Origin: Stentor coeruleus
Lineage: Eukaryota > Ciliophora > Heterotrichea > Heterotrichida > Stentoridae
NCBI GenBank assembly: GCA_001970955.1
Contig: MPUH01000357.1
Location: 1 to 62,383, forward strand
Direction of reading: 5' to 3'
Length of the DNA: 62,383 bases
Below, in pieces: positions 28,736-38,208 of this stretch (within the stretch, counting starts at the first letter, position 1; every line of letters starts with the position of its first letter). A program made the translations under genes and the position numbers. The notes under the pieces were generated by a model. It had not been told where the DNA came from and searched no databases. It saw only the letters and a list, made by a program, of their open reading frames with translations.

Positions 28736-30988
28736 CTAAGTAAATTTTTCTATTCCTCTTATCATAACCCCATATTTCACATTATTAAGTTTCTGAAAAC
28801 TTTTTTTCTTCGACACATCTCTTTTAAGTACATAAGGACTGACTTTAAATTTATCAGAAATTTTAGGTAAAACATTAGGCCTTGTAGATTCTGGTTCTGA
28901 ATTACTAACAAATAACTGTTTAACTTTTTTTCTCTGTAATTTAGGTCCATTTTTTATAAGGTTTTTGGTAGAATTATGATGATTTAACTTGAAATCTATA
29001 ATCGAAGAAGCTGATGAACTATCTTCAGCATATTTTTGTTTATATCTTGGGATTTTAGACTCACGAACTTGAGGTTTTTTTGTTGATAAGTATCTTGGCG
29101 AAACTGGAGGTAGGGAACTTTCTGACCCTTTTGGCCCTTGGAGTCTGAAATTAAAAATTTTCCCGTTTTGGCCTTTGTGGTCTTTTAGTTCAATATTTTT
29201 ATGGAAAAATTTCTCTTGTTTTATCTCAGGTTTTAATGCAATTTGTGTTTCAAGGCTATCAATGCGATCACGTAATTGATTTTGTAGCATTTCGATATAA
29301 ATATCTTTTTGTTTTAATTGACTTTTCTCATGGATTTTCAAATGCTCGTTTTCAAGTTCAGTCAATTCTATAATATGTTGTTGTAACATTATTTGTAATA
29401 AGGATGAAGCATTTTCGGGTAGATTCTCCCATTTAATTTGAAACTCGTTTCTGTCTTTTTCTAGTTTTTCTGCTTGTGATTTAAGTTTAGAAATTCGGTC
29501 TTCATGCTCGGCGATTGATCTTTTTATTTTCTTCACTTTTTCTAATAATGAGGAAGATTTGCTTACTTCGATTCCATTTTTTAAATAAGATTCATTTAAT
29601 TCGAATTCTTTTACAAGAAGTAATTCTTGTTGTTCATCCCATAAACTTATAGCTTCAAATAACATGTTTCTGTTTTTTGCTTCTTTTATGATGTGGTCTT
29701 CTAAGTCTTTGTTATAACTTTCTGCATTGTGAAATCCTTCAATTTTTGGGACTTTTTTTTTGTTTTTTATAACATTTTTCAATTCACTGACTTCTCTTTT
29801 TAGATCATTAATAATGTCTTTGTATTTTGAAATATGATAAGAAACATTCACAACATTTCTTTCATAAGAAGTTTTTATGTTTTTAGCTCTGTTTGCATAT
29901 TTTAATGTATTATGTGTATCATCATAAAAAGCTGTACATGGACTGATACACACAATCATAACTGTACGACAATTTCCTCCAAGAGAATCCTTGAGTAATC
30001 TTGTAAGTTTAGAATCTCTATATGGTATATAAGATTTAATACCTTTTAAATTCGCTTCATATAATGCATTGATACAATTACCTAATGCAAGCAAAGACCT
30101 ATTAATATTAGCACCTTCAATAAGCCTAATTCCTCTATTTTTTGTATTCGCAGCTCTTTCTGACCCAGCTAAGTCTATAAGTGATAGTTTTCCACTAAAT
30201 TGTTCAGCTTCAATACCTGTATTTTTTTCTTTATATTCAATAATTATCTGTAACACAGCATGAGACCTACTTGATGTCTGATTAGCTTCTGTAGGTTCAC
30301 AAGTACGTCTTTTATTACCAATTCTTAAATTATCAATAACTTCTTGTGGACTAGACGCTATAAGCTCTGATAATCCTGATACCATAATCCCTTTATCAGG
30401 ATCTTCTCTTATATCAAGACATGTACTACTTGGGTTTATCAAATCTCTAACTATTTCATTGTATATTTCAAGATATGATATTTTGACTGTATAATTTCGA
30501 TCTTTAGATAAGACTTCAATCCTAGCAAAAAGCTCTATAAATGACATGAGCATTATGCCGAGCTTTTCAACTTCTCCTAACATTGTGTATGTTTTTCCTG
30601 CACCTGTTGGCCCATATGCAAATACAGTTGCATTGTATCCATTGAGTACCCCTTCAAGTAAAAACATTGTTGTTTTATTAAAGACTTCTTGTTGACTTGC
30701 GGTTTCATCAAACGCAAAATCGAACGCATACTTGTTTTCTATAAGTCGTTTATTTATAGGTCCTGGGGGCTCTGTTATGAAAACTAATTTTCCATCTATT
30801 ATTTGAACAGTCTTGAAATCGTCGATTTCTTTTTCTTTTTTGGTTAAAGGTCTACAGCGTACAGCAACAAGGATGTTTGATACACCCTGATTCATATTAG
30901 AAATTAAATCAATTGTCTCAGGCTCTTGGTCTGATAATATAGGGCTGCTGTTCTTGGAGATTTTTCTTGATGATTTCGATGACTTCAT
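28736..30988 (-). CDS. Kinesin-8 family motor (KIF18/KIF19/Kip3-like)
   Basis: 750 residues with an N-terminal motor domain at about 38-385. Nucleotide motifs are intact: P-loop GPTGAGKT (126-133), switch I NQTSSRSH (236-243) and switch II DLAGSE (272-277). Kinesin-8 is indicated by FDFAFDETASQQEVFNKTT, EGVLNGYNATVFAYG, EPTEANQTSSRSHAVLQ and NLLNVSYHI-like VNVSYHISKYKDIINDLKREV after the neck. Coiled coils follow (about 380-600), then a basic Ser/Pro-rich tail. Kinesin-8 motors walk to microtubule plus ends and regulate their length, in spindles and in cilia (KIF19). Which of these applies here is not shown by the sequence. The upstream flank is C-rich on the coding strand. Confidence 0.93.
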   Translation of the reverse strand: MKSSKSSRKISKNSSPILSDQEPETIDLISNMNQGVSNILVAVRCRPLTKKEKEIDDFKTVQIIDGKLVFITEPPGPINKRLIENKYAFDFAFDETASQQEVFNKTTMFLLEGVLNGYNATVFAYGPTGAGKTYTMLGEVEKLGIMLMSFIELFARIEVLSKDRNYTVKISYLEIYNEIVRDLINPSSTCLDIREDPDKGIMVSGLSELIASSPQEVIDNLRIGNKRRTCEPTEANQTSSRSHAVLQIIIEYKEKNTGIEAEQFSGKLSLIDLAGSERAANTKNRGIRLIEGANINRSLLALGNCINALYEANLKGIKSYIPYRDSKLTRLLKDSLGGNCRTVMIVCISPCTAFYDDTHNTLKYANRAKNIKTSYERNVVNVSYHISKYKDIINDLKREVSELKNVIKNKKKVPKIEGFHNAESYNKDLEDHIIKEAKNRNMLFEAISLWDEQQELLLVKEFELNESYLKNGIEVSKSSSLLEKVKKIKRSIAEHEDRISKLKSQAEKLEKDRNEFQIKWENLPENASSLLQIMLQQHIIELTELENEHLKIHEKSQLKQKDIYIEMLQNQLRDRIDSLETQIALKPEIKQEKFFHKNIELKDHKGQNGKIFNFRLQGPKGSESSLPPVSPRYLSTKKPQVRESKIPRYKQKYAEDSSSASSIIDFKLNHHNSTKNLIKNGPKLQRKKVKQLFVSNSEPESTRPNVLPKISDKFKVSPYVLKRDVSKKKSFQKLNNVKYGVMIRGIEKFT

Positions 30989-31514
30989 TTTAGGAATTTG
31001 TTGTAAATATTTTTTTTAGGAAGATTAAGGTTTAAGGTTTTCAATTGGAGACTAGAGTTTTTTAACTGTGGATTTTTTTGGAACTTGGGTTTTTTATGAG
31101 GAATTTTATTAGGGTGGTTTAAGAAAGTTTATATTAAAGAATAAAGAGTTTATGTATTGATGCTATGAAAAATCAGATAAAGAAGAAGATTGTATACTTT
31201 TGAGGATTTTTTTATATTAGGGAAAAGAGTTATAAGATGAAATTGATTAATTCAGAAATTTTGTAGAGTTTTTTTAATTTTTTAAAACTCTGTGTGTTGG
31301 CGATGAGATGGGCTAGATAACAAATGAAAAAATGCTTAAAAAATTCCGTTTGTGAAAACGCGCTATTAATTTGGTTTAAAAAATGATTTTACAACAAAAT
31401 TGCTATAATACTTAAACCATATCAAAAACGTTACTATTATCAACACAAAATCTTAAACATTCTATACACATATTAAACAAATAAAGCATAATAATCAAAA
31501 AAAAATCAATTACA
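30989..31514. other. Intergenic with skew switch
   Basis: G-rich plus strand to about 31330 (upstream flank of the kinesin gene), then C-rich to 31514 (3' flank of the next minus gene). No gene seen. Confidence 0.5.
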
Positions 31515-32687
31515 TTAAGGAAAAGGTAAGCTGCTATGTCTTTTATGTTTCATATCATGATAATTGCTCATATCTGAACTAACCTTTAACCTTCTTGGAC
31601 TACAATCCCTCAATACTTCTAAATATTCCTTATACTGTTTATTCCTCACTCTACTAATATTCAATATCCTTTTAGGTGTACAAGGTTTATTTCTCAATAT
31701 ATAATTCATTAATTTCTCTCTAGCTTGTCTATTTGCTGATTTAAACATAGGGCTTCCATCAGTAGAATAAGTCCCTCTTGGTAAATTCCCTCCATCCAAA
31801 AGCGTCCTCCTACTTTTAATCTTATCTTGTAAATTTTTCTTCAACGTGGCAATAGTCTCATCAGGAAGCATCATCAAATCCATCCTCCTAATACTAGCAA
31901 TAACAGCTCTTTCACTAGAAATCCTTATATTAAACATACAAGGTTTATTCATCAAAGCACATTCTTCTGCAAAGCACATCCCTTTGCCTAATTTCACCAC
32001 ATTTTTCATCCTATTTTCAAAATCCACACATATCGCCGCTTCTCCTTCATATACAAAATATAATTTATCATCTTGATAATCTTTATTGATAACAGTTTCT
32101 CCACGTTTATATTCGCTTAACGAAAAAAGATAACCGATTTTTTCTTTGTAATTCCAAGATAAAGACTCTAAATTAGGTAAGTAACTATGGACAAAGTTTC
32201 TGATTATGAGTAATCGGTTATTCAGTTGATCACCTAATAAAGATATGAAGTCTTTTTGAGGTAAACATAATAACCATGTGGTTTTGTTAGGGATACAAGA
32301 TAAGTTATAGGATTTGTGTCTTAGAATTTCTCTTTCACCGACTTGTTTTCCTTTTGGAATACGATTGACGATTTTGTTCTCGCTACCTACGGTATGATAA
32401 AGTTCAAGTTCTCCTTCAAAGACTATATACCAGGTTGTTGCATGGTCACCTTTTTTGAAAAGATGCTGTCTTTTTGTTAGCATGGTTATTGATAAGTTTC
32501 TTACTAGTTGGATTAAAAGAACTTGAGATAGGCTTTTGGCGTAGTTACGGTAGTCTTCAAGGCATAGTAAGAAGATGCTTAACCATTCAAGTTCTTCATA
32601 ACTTTGCTCACTGTTTTTTAGTAGGTTTATTGCTTTTTCGTTATCCTCCATATAATTATATTGAGATGAGGTTTTTAATAGTTGCAT
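31515..32687 (-). CDS. Protein with two cyclic-nucleotide-binding folds
   Basis: 390 residues. Fold 1 spans about 65-165: LFKKGDHATTWYIVFEGELELYHTV...GKQVGEREIL. Fold 2 spans about 180-290: YKRGETVINKDYQDDKLYFVYEGEAAI...GMCFAEECALMNKPCMFNI. These match the cNMP-binding beta-roll of PKA/PKG regulatory subunits. The phosphate-binding cassette lacks the usual Arg in both folds (SYNLSC; PCMFN), so cAMP or cGMP binding is doubtful. There is no kinase or channel domain. The tail is basic and Ser/Arg-rich. It may be a regulatory or structural cortical protein. Met13 is an alternative start. Confidence 0.85.
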   Translation of the reverse strand: MQLLKTSSQYNYMEDNEKAINLLKNSEQSYEELEWLSIFLLCLEDYRNYAKSLSQVLLIQLVRNLSITMLTKRQHLFKKGDHATTWYIVFEGELELYHTVGSENKIVNRIPKGKQVGEREILRHKSYNLSCIPNKTTWLLCLPQKDFISLLGDQLNNRLLIIRNFVHSYLPNLESLSWNYKEKIGYLFSLSEYKRGETVINKDYQDDKLYFVYEGEAAICVDFENRMKNVVKLGKGMCFAEECALMNKPCMFNIRISSERAVIASIRRMDLMMLPDETIATLKKNLQDKIKSRRTLLDGGNLPRGTYSTDGSPMFKSANRQAREKLMNYILRNKPCTPKRILNISRVRNKQYKEYLEVLRDCSPRRLKVSSDMSNYHDMKHKRHSSLPFP

Positions 32688-33969
32688 AGGAGATTATTGG
32701 GTCGCTTGAAAATTGAGAATTGAGAATTTTCGCATTAGTTAGGGATGGATATGATGAAGGATGCTGTTGATATTGCAAATAAACTCTTCAAAAATATTAT
32801 ATCCAAGTCTATCATCCAGAACCCAAACCCATACCCAAAACAAATTTTCCACTTTACCTGCCACCAAGCTCTATCACTTAACTTGAAAAATTTATTCAAT
32901 ATACAAAAATCATACCTAAACAAAATAAAAATTACCATATTTTTCTTACTATATATAAATATGCCAACTAATGAAAAGGTTTAGCTCCTGTTCTTGAAGC
33001 TGATAATCTCTAAATATCCCAGTCGTAGCGAATGGCAGTTTCTATACCAAAGACCCCTTAAATCCCTCAAGTGTTTCATGAAGTTTCTAACCCTTAGTAA
33101 CCAAGACCAAGTATAAAAAATTACCCTAATTACTCTCGACGAATCAGTAGATTAATAGGAATAAATTGAACTTTTCGGAGTTCTAAGAGTCAGCATAGAC
33201 ATATAACTTATAATTGAAGTCTAATTACTTAAGGATTTCGTCCAAATCCTCTCCTAAATGCAAAAAAAACTTTGATTTATCCTTGTTTTATATAAGATTA
33301 TGTTTAATTACCCCTGACAATTTTAACCTTAATGATCAGGTTTCAAAATCCCCTCAGCTTATCGTAGCTGATACTTTTATTTATAACCGTTCATTTTAGC
33401 CCCTTGGATTTTTTTTCACTCTAATCAGACGCACTCTCGACATTTACGAATCTACCGCCCATGAAAATTTTCCATAAAGACCAGGGGGGTTAAAAATATA
33501 TACATATTTACAAATCAAGGGGTTCATATAGAAATCTTTACTAGTATTTAAGCCGACTAAAATGAATATTTTTATAAAACCCAAGATGTCAAGTCTATAG
33601 ACACAATAAGAGTCGGTGTCTTAACCCACTATATCATAACTTCTACATTGATTTCTTTTCTGATATTCACTTTTATTGAATAACTGTTAAGTTCGCTTAT
33701 GTTCTAAGTTTAATACAAATATTTAACTAATAACACAAGATAAGATTTACAAGATTTGCAAGATTACAAGACTAGAAGATTGAGATCTCTGAGATTCAAC
33801 ATTTGAAGAGCTGAGAACTGGAGAGCTGGACTGGAGCTAGCAGGGAGAACTCAAGATCAAGATCAAGACTTTATGATTTAATGATACTAATAATAATAAT
33901 GAATATTTATATTCAATAAAAACTTGTTTTTTTTATATACTTATAAAAGAGAGAAAATAATTAACTAAA
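32688..33969. other. Intergenic with a GC-richer, hairpin-bearing island
   Basis: No defensible protein gene; the open frames at 32745-32984 and 33214-33399 have no features. From about 33000 to 33640 base composition is less AT-rich than other spacers. Short hairpins occur at 33313-33340 (CCTGA/TCAGG), 33354-33371 (TCAGCT/AGCTGA) and 33553-33616 (CCGACT/AGTCGG, enclosing the palindrome GTCTATAGAC). From 33735 to 33870 there is a purine-rich run with repeated AAGAT/CAAGAT units. This may be a decayed element or structured RNA; unidentified. Confidence 0.4.
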
Positions 33970-34485
33970 CTAAATATAGAAGTTTGTAAGACCCATGAAG
34001 ATCTTACCAAAGTTCTCTCCAGCAGCTTGATAATCTCCAGTCATATAAGCTTGAATACCATCATCAAGGAAAGTGTTATAAACAGTAGATTTGACTACAT
34101 ATTTAATAACATATTCACCAATATTACTTAAGGATAAAGCTGTTGATACAAGATTGAGTAATGTTGGGAATTTACATATGTTGATTTCTTGGTTATAAGA
34201 ATCGATAAACTGTCTAAGAACACTTACAAAGGAATAAATATCAGTAAGTCCTTTATAGCTGTTGATGAAAGTAGTGTAAAGACTTGATTTTATTGTTTCT
34301 GTTGAGGAAATTTGATTAAGGCAAGCATTACTGGATGATTGGCTTGGGTCTAGTTGGACCCCGTACATGAAGCCTTTGAAAAGACTGGAAACTGGAGAAG
34401 CTTCAATTAGAGCTAGGACTGAAGTGTCTGTGTTGATGTTAGCTGATACACAGACGAGTAGGAGGGTAAGTCCGATAATTTTCAT
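33970..34485 (-). CDS. Small secreted protein
   Basis: 171 residues. The N-terminus MKIIGLTLLLVCVSA is a clear signal peptide, probably cleaved near residue 15. The mature part has a Cys in NACLNQI and another in NICKFPTLL, perhaps one disulphide. The C-terminus is amphipathic (YQAAGENFGKIFMGLTNFYI). The layout resembles a widespread ciliate family of small secreted or vacuolar proteins of unknown function with the same ...A/GEN.GKI.. ending; this is recollection of pattern only. No membrane anchor. TTTAATA directly precedes the ATG. Confidence 0.75.
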   Translation of the reverse strand: MKIIGLTLLLVCVSANINTDTSVLALIEASPVSSLFKGFMYGVQLDPSQSSSNACLNQISSTETIKSSLYTTFINSYKGLTDIYSFVSVLRQFIDSYNQEINICKFPTLLNLVSTALSLSNIGEYVIKYVVKSTVYNTFLDDGIQAYMTGDYQAAGENFGKIFMGLTNFYI

Positions 34486-35108
34486 TATTAAATGGAGAAA
34501 TCCTAGTCATCAAAGGTTAGAGATGGGGATTGGGAATGTGCAGATGTATGGTTTAAATTAATATATAGGATTTTTTATGATGGTATAGAGAATGGGTTAA
34601 AAGATGCTTTTTGAAGGTTGGAAAGATAGGGATGGATTTTTTTTGGGGCTGTTTATGGCATTTTTGGTATTTTTAAACATTGCTAAGAAGAAATCATATA
34701 TATTTCATAGGTAAAGTTTTAGTGAAAATAGAAGAATCAACTGGCAGATAGGTTTGGGTAATGATTTTAATGGTTTTAAACTTAAATAAATTTGGGTTTT
34801 TAATGGAATTTGGGTTAGGTGTAAAATTGATAATCTTTTTGGTTGTTGAAAGATAATAGTTTTCAAGGTGTTGTTTTTTAAAGGTTTATGGTTTTAATTA
34901 TGATAATCATGTAATAATTCTATTACGATTTTGTTAGAAATTATATAAATAAACTAAATTTTTAGGATATTACATAAGCTTTAAATTAAAAAATATTCTA
35001 TCCAATACAAAAATCCTAAAAAAAGCCAACTTAACTACTAAAGCATGCTAAAATAAGCCTAACTTAAAAATTTCCTTCAAATCCTATCCAAAAATCTTCA
35101 CTTTTTAC
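34486..35108. other. Intergenic
   Basis: No gene. The plus strand is G-rich to about 34890 (upstream flank of the secreted-protein gene), then C-rich from about 34970 (3' flank of SF3B6). Confidence 0.5.
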
Positions 35109-35459
35109 TTACGTAGATTTAAACTCCTTCTTCAAATTTTCAATCTCCTGTTTGGCTTTTCTAATCTCAGCTTTCTTAGTAATCCTATCTTTCTGTAAAT
35201 AATTAACACTCAAATACTTACCGGCAACTTGTAAGCCTTTAAGATGATCAAGCGCATTTTTTGCATCAAAAATATCTTCATAAGCAACAAATGCAGACCC
35301 TTTTGTATCACTAGCAACACCTCTTCTTATCTGTCTTATAGGCCCATACTTACCAAAAATCTCAAAAAGCTGTTCAGGGGTGATTTTTAAAGGCAAGTTC
35401 CTAACATATATAATCTGATTAACCTCAGGAGGCAATCTTAACTGTTCAGCAAGAGCCAT
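35109..35459 (-). CDS. SF3B6: Splicing factor 3B subunit 6 (p14)
   Basis: 116 residues, close to the usual 125. RLPPEVNQIIYVRNLPLKITPEQLF and FGKYGPIRQIR match the family almost exactly. RNP2 is IYVRNL and RNP1 is KGSAFVAYE. The Tyr in IIYVRN (residue 18) corresponds to human Tyr22, known to contact the branch-point adenosine. SF3B6 is part of the SF3b complex of U2 snRNP. The C-terminus is a charged helix (KKAEIRKAKQEIENLKKEFK). TTTATAATG overlaps the start. Relevant because introns in this genome are only 15 nt long. Confidence 0.96.
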   Translation of the reverse strand: MALAEQLRLPPEVNQIIYVRNLPLKITPEQLFEIFGKYGPIRQIRRGVASDTKGSAFVAYEDIFDAKNALDHLKGLQVAGKYLSVNYLQKDRITKKAEIRKAKQEIENLKKEFKST

Positions 35460-35660
35460 TTATAAACTATTATGTGTAATATTATGATTGAAAAGATAGA
35501 TGAAGATTTATAAATTGAGATGTTATCCACAAATTTTTATAAAAGGATTTTTTATTAGATTATCCATACTCTCTAAATCTCATAAATCTTTTCATCAAAA
35601 ACCATCCTAAAAAAAGGCTAAATCTATACAATAAAAAATATCAATTTTATCTATAATTAT

Positions 35661-36990
35661 ATGTTTTGCAATACAAAATGTCTCTTCTGTGACCATGATC
35701 AAATAGCCAAAGTAAATTGTCCCTTCTATCATGGAGTCTGTGAAACCCATAAGCATTCAGCCAAAGGTACGATAAAATGCACATACTGCAATTCAACCGT
35801 ATCTGTCTTTAAAATCATTGATGTTATCGAGTGTAATTTTTGCGGTGAGTTAACATCTAAATCCCCATCTTCTTGTGGGCATGTTTTATGTAATACTTGT
35901 TCAATATCATGCAAATTATGCCAAAACTCAAGTTTGAATCTAAGTTCTAAGATTAATTTATCAATTAAAAATCTTGAAAGCCCTGAGATATCTCAAAAAA
36001 GTCCAAAAGATGCTATTTTTAAAAATTTATCATCAACAAATAAAGTTGAACCTTTGGAAAATAGTAGGAAATATAGGAAATGCGAATATTGTGGAGAAAA
36101 AAATGCTCTAGATTTGAAGATATGCGAACATAATCTGTGTAAAGATTGTTTAAAAGATGGATGTAGTTTGTGTAATCTTCTAAGTGTGACTAAAGGTAAA
36201 AATCAGAATTATAAGATTGAAAAGACTGAAAAAATGAAATTTACAGAAAAAGATATAGGAAACCCTATGGGCAAGAATAAAGTTTGGGGAAAAAGATATA
36301 GGAAACCCTATTGGCAAGAATAAAGTTGGGGATAGAAATAGTAAAGAATACTTTGAAAGCATAACTTTTAATAAGAAAAAACCTAAATCTGAGCCTATTA
36401 GTGTAGTATCATTACCTCCCAGAAAAAAAAACATGAAACTCGTAAAAGTATGCAACTATTGCTTTGCTGGTTTAGGCAATAAACGTGATGATTGTGATCA
36501 TTATTTGTGCAAAGATTGTGATGATAAGAAAAACTGTAAATTATGCAGAATGATAAATAATATAAGTATAAAACTGGAATCAGGTTCAAGTAGCAACAAC
36601 CATTCTCCTAGAAATACTTTAAGAAATCCAATAGAAGAAGAAGAAATTAAAACATTAGTCGAAAAAACTCAAATAAATATAAATTCTAAAATAGAAGAGG
36701 GAAGTTCTGATACTGAAATAAAAAACAGAGAAACAGGCAATTTTCCTGTATTAAATGAAAAAGATACTTCAACAAGTGTAGAACCAAAAAGATGTAAAAA
36801 AATATATGAGGAGATTAAACATGAGGATATTTATAAACATGAAATATCTGAAAAGAAAACTACAGAAAAACAAGTCTTAGAAAAATTAAATGAGCCTAAA
36901 GCATTAATTACTAAAGAAAGACATAATATAAAACATAAAAAAGAAAGAAGAATAGAAGGTGATGCCGGATGCAATTGCATGATTTCTTAA
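35661..36990 (+). CDS. RING-array protein A, frameshifted, CaaX C-terminus
   Basis: Two open frames, 35661-36323 and the frame that ends at 36990, appear to be one gene split by one base. Frame 1 holds three RING-like modules at residues 7-43, 58-87 and 141-171 (Cys-x2-Cys...Cys-x-His-x2-Cys-x2-Cys...Cys-x2-Cys). Frame 2 adds a fourth (CNYC...CDHYLCKDC...CKLC), a Glu/Lys-rich linker and the end GCNCMIS, a CaaX box. The break lies in a 43/42-bp tandem repeat (36252-36336) whose first unit has GTTTGGGG where the second has GTTGGGG. Without the extra T the frame is continuous. No 16-nt intron fits. It may be a sequencing error or a recent pseudogene. Possible membrane-tethered ubiquitin ligase or scaffold. 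Confidence 0.7.
36252..36336 (+). repeat. 43/42-bp tandem repeat containing a frameshift
   Basis: GATATAGGAAACCCTAT starts at 36252 and again at 36295. The units differ by one substitution and by an extra T in the first (36283-36285). That T shifts the reading frame of the enclosing gene. Confidence 0.85.
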
Positions 36991-37099
36991 TTATAAAACT
37001 AAATATAAATGATATATATAAAAATGCATAATTGTATACAACATATTTAAATATTCTATATAATTTAATAAGCCTATATAATATTATCTATAATAATAT

Positions 37100-37981
37100 A
37101 TGGATTGTTCTATAAGGTGCATAAATTGTATGAATCCTCAGATATACAAAGTTAAGGACAATCATCATGGAACATGTGAGATTCATTGTCGTATTGGATT
37201 AACAAAATGCAATATTTGCTCAAATGTAGTAAATACAAACGATATTGAAATGATAAATAAAGATCTTCAAGGATTTGGGACAATTAAATCTATATGTTCA
37301 ATGCATAATATAGAATTTCAAGATTACTGTACAATATGTAATCAAGAATCCCCAGAAACTATTCATACTCTTAAAAGAAGTTCATCAGGATTTGATTATC
37401 AATATCAATGTATTAATGCTGTTAATATAGATGTACAAGTTAATCATGATGTAAATGACCCAGGAAATTTTATGATAAGAATATGTGATTATTGTAAAGA
37501 AAATAGTAATGCTATTATGAGACCGTGTAAACATAATATTTGTGAAAAATGTAATGAGAATCATGAACTTTGTGTTTTGTGTCAATTGTTAAGTAAGAAT
37601 TCTATTGATATAATTCAAAAAAGAAAATGCGGCCAAATGAAAATTGTTAGTATTAAGGGAAAATTTATGGCTAATGAAAAAAATATTAAACAAGCTGAGA
37701 TTATAGAAAATAGTGATTCTGAAGATTCGTCTAATGAATTTTCACTACGAGATTCTAAAGAGGAAAATTCGAAAGTAGAAAAAGTATCTATGATAGAGAA
37801 AATTATTGTGGAGGATAAAGATGAAAATAGTAATGCAGATAAAGAAAGGTACGATAAAACTCCAGATGCACAAACCCCAGGCTACAATAAAGCACCAACT
37901 GTTGAGCAAGATTCAGAAATACCTAAAGCCGTAATCAAAAAGAAAAATGGTAGTTCATGTCCTTGTTGTTGCATTACATAA
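37100..37981 (+). CDS. RING-array protein B, CaaX C-terminus
   Basis: 293 residues, paralogous to the gene 109 bp upstream. Residues 7-40 match its first module (CINC...HGTCEIHC...CNIC), with the third ligand changed. Residues 66-80 keep only scattered Cys. Residues 129-161 form a good compact RING (CDYC...CKHNICEKC...CVLC). A 100-residue Glu/Ser/Lys-rich linker follows, and the protein ends SSCPCCCIT. CCIT fits a CaaX box and the adjacent Cys could be palmitoylated, as in Ras-like anchors. CTATAATAAT directly precedes the ATG. Zinc binding is near certain; ubiquitin ligase activity is inferred. Confidence 0.8.
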   Translation: MDCSIRCINCMNPQIYKVKDNHHGTCEIHCRIGLTKCNICSNVVNTNDIEMINKDLQGFGTIKSICSMHNIEFQDYCTICNQESPETIHTLKRSSSGFDYQYQCINAVNIDVQVNHDVNDPGNFMIRICDYCKENSNAIMRPCKHNICEKCNENHELCVLCQLLSKNSIDIIQKRKCGQMKIVSIKGKFMANEKNIKQAEIIENSDSEDSSNEFSLRDSKEENSKVEKVSMIEKIIVEDKDENSNADKERYDKTPDAQTPGYNKAPTVEQDSEIPKAVIKKKNGSSCPCCCIT

Positions 37982-38208
37982 ATTCTTATCCATCCAGTAA
38001 GTATTCATTTAAATAATCCTAAAACTTCTTATAACCACAAACATAAAATCAATACTTCAATCCAATATAATTAATTATTTACTTAAAAATACAACCCTCA
38101 ACCTATCCTCCAAAATCAAAAAATTCTATTCATTACCACAAAAAAACCTCAAAAAAAACTCTTATCCATAAAAATTTCATCCTCTTCAAACCTCTATTCT
38201 AACTATAT

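Noticed and set aside
32735..33399. Three short frames in the spacer right of the cNMP-fold gene
   Set aside because: Frames on opposite strands overlap each other and none shows domain-like sequence.
36252..36336. A 16-nt intron to explain the frame change in RING-array protein A
   Set aside because: The needed length is 1 mod 3, but the only GT...AG choices in the usable interval are 14 or 20 nt, lack GTA, and do not fit the known consensus.
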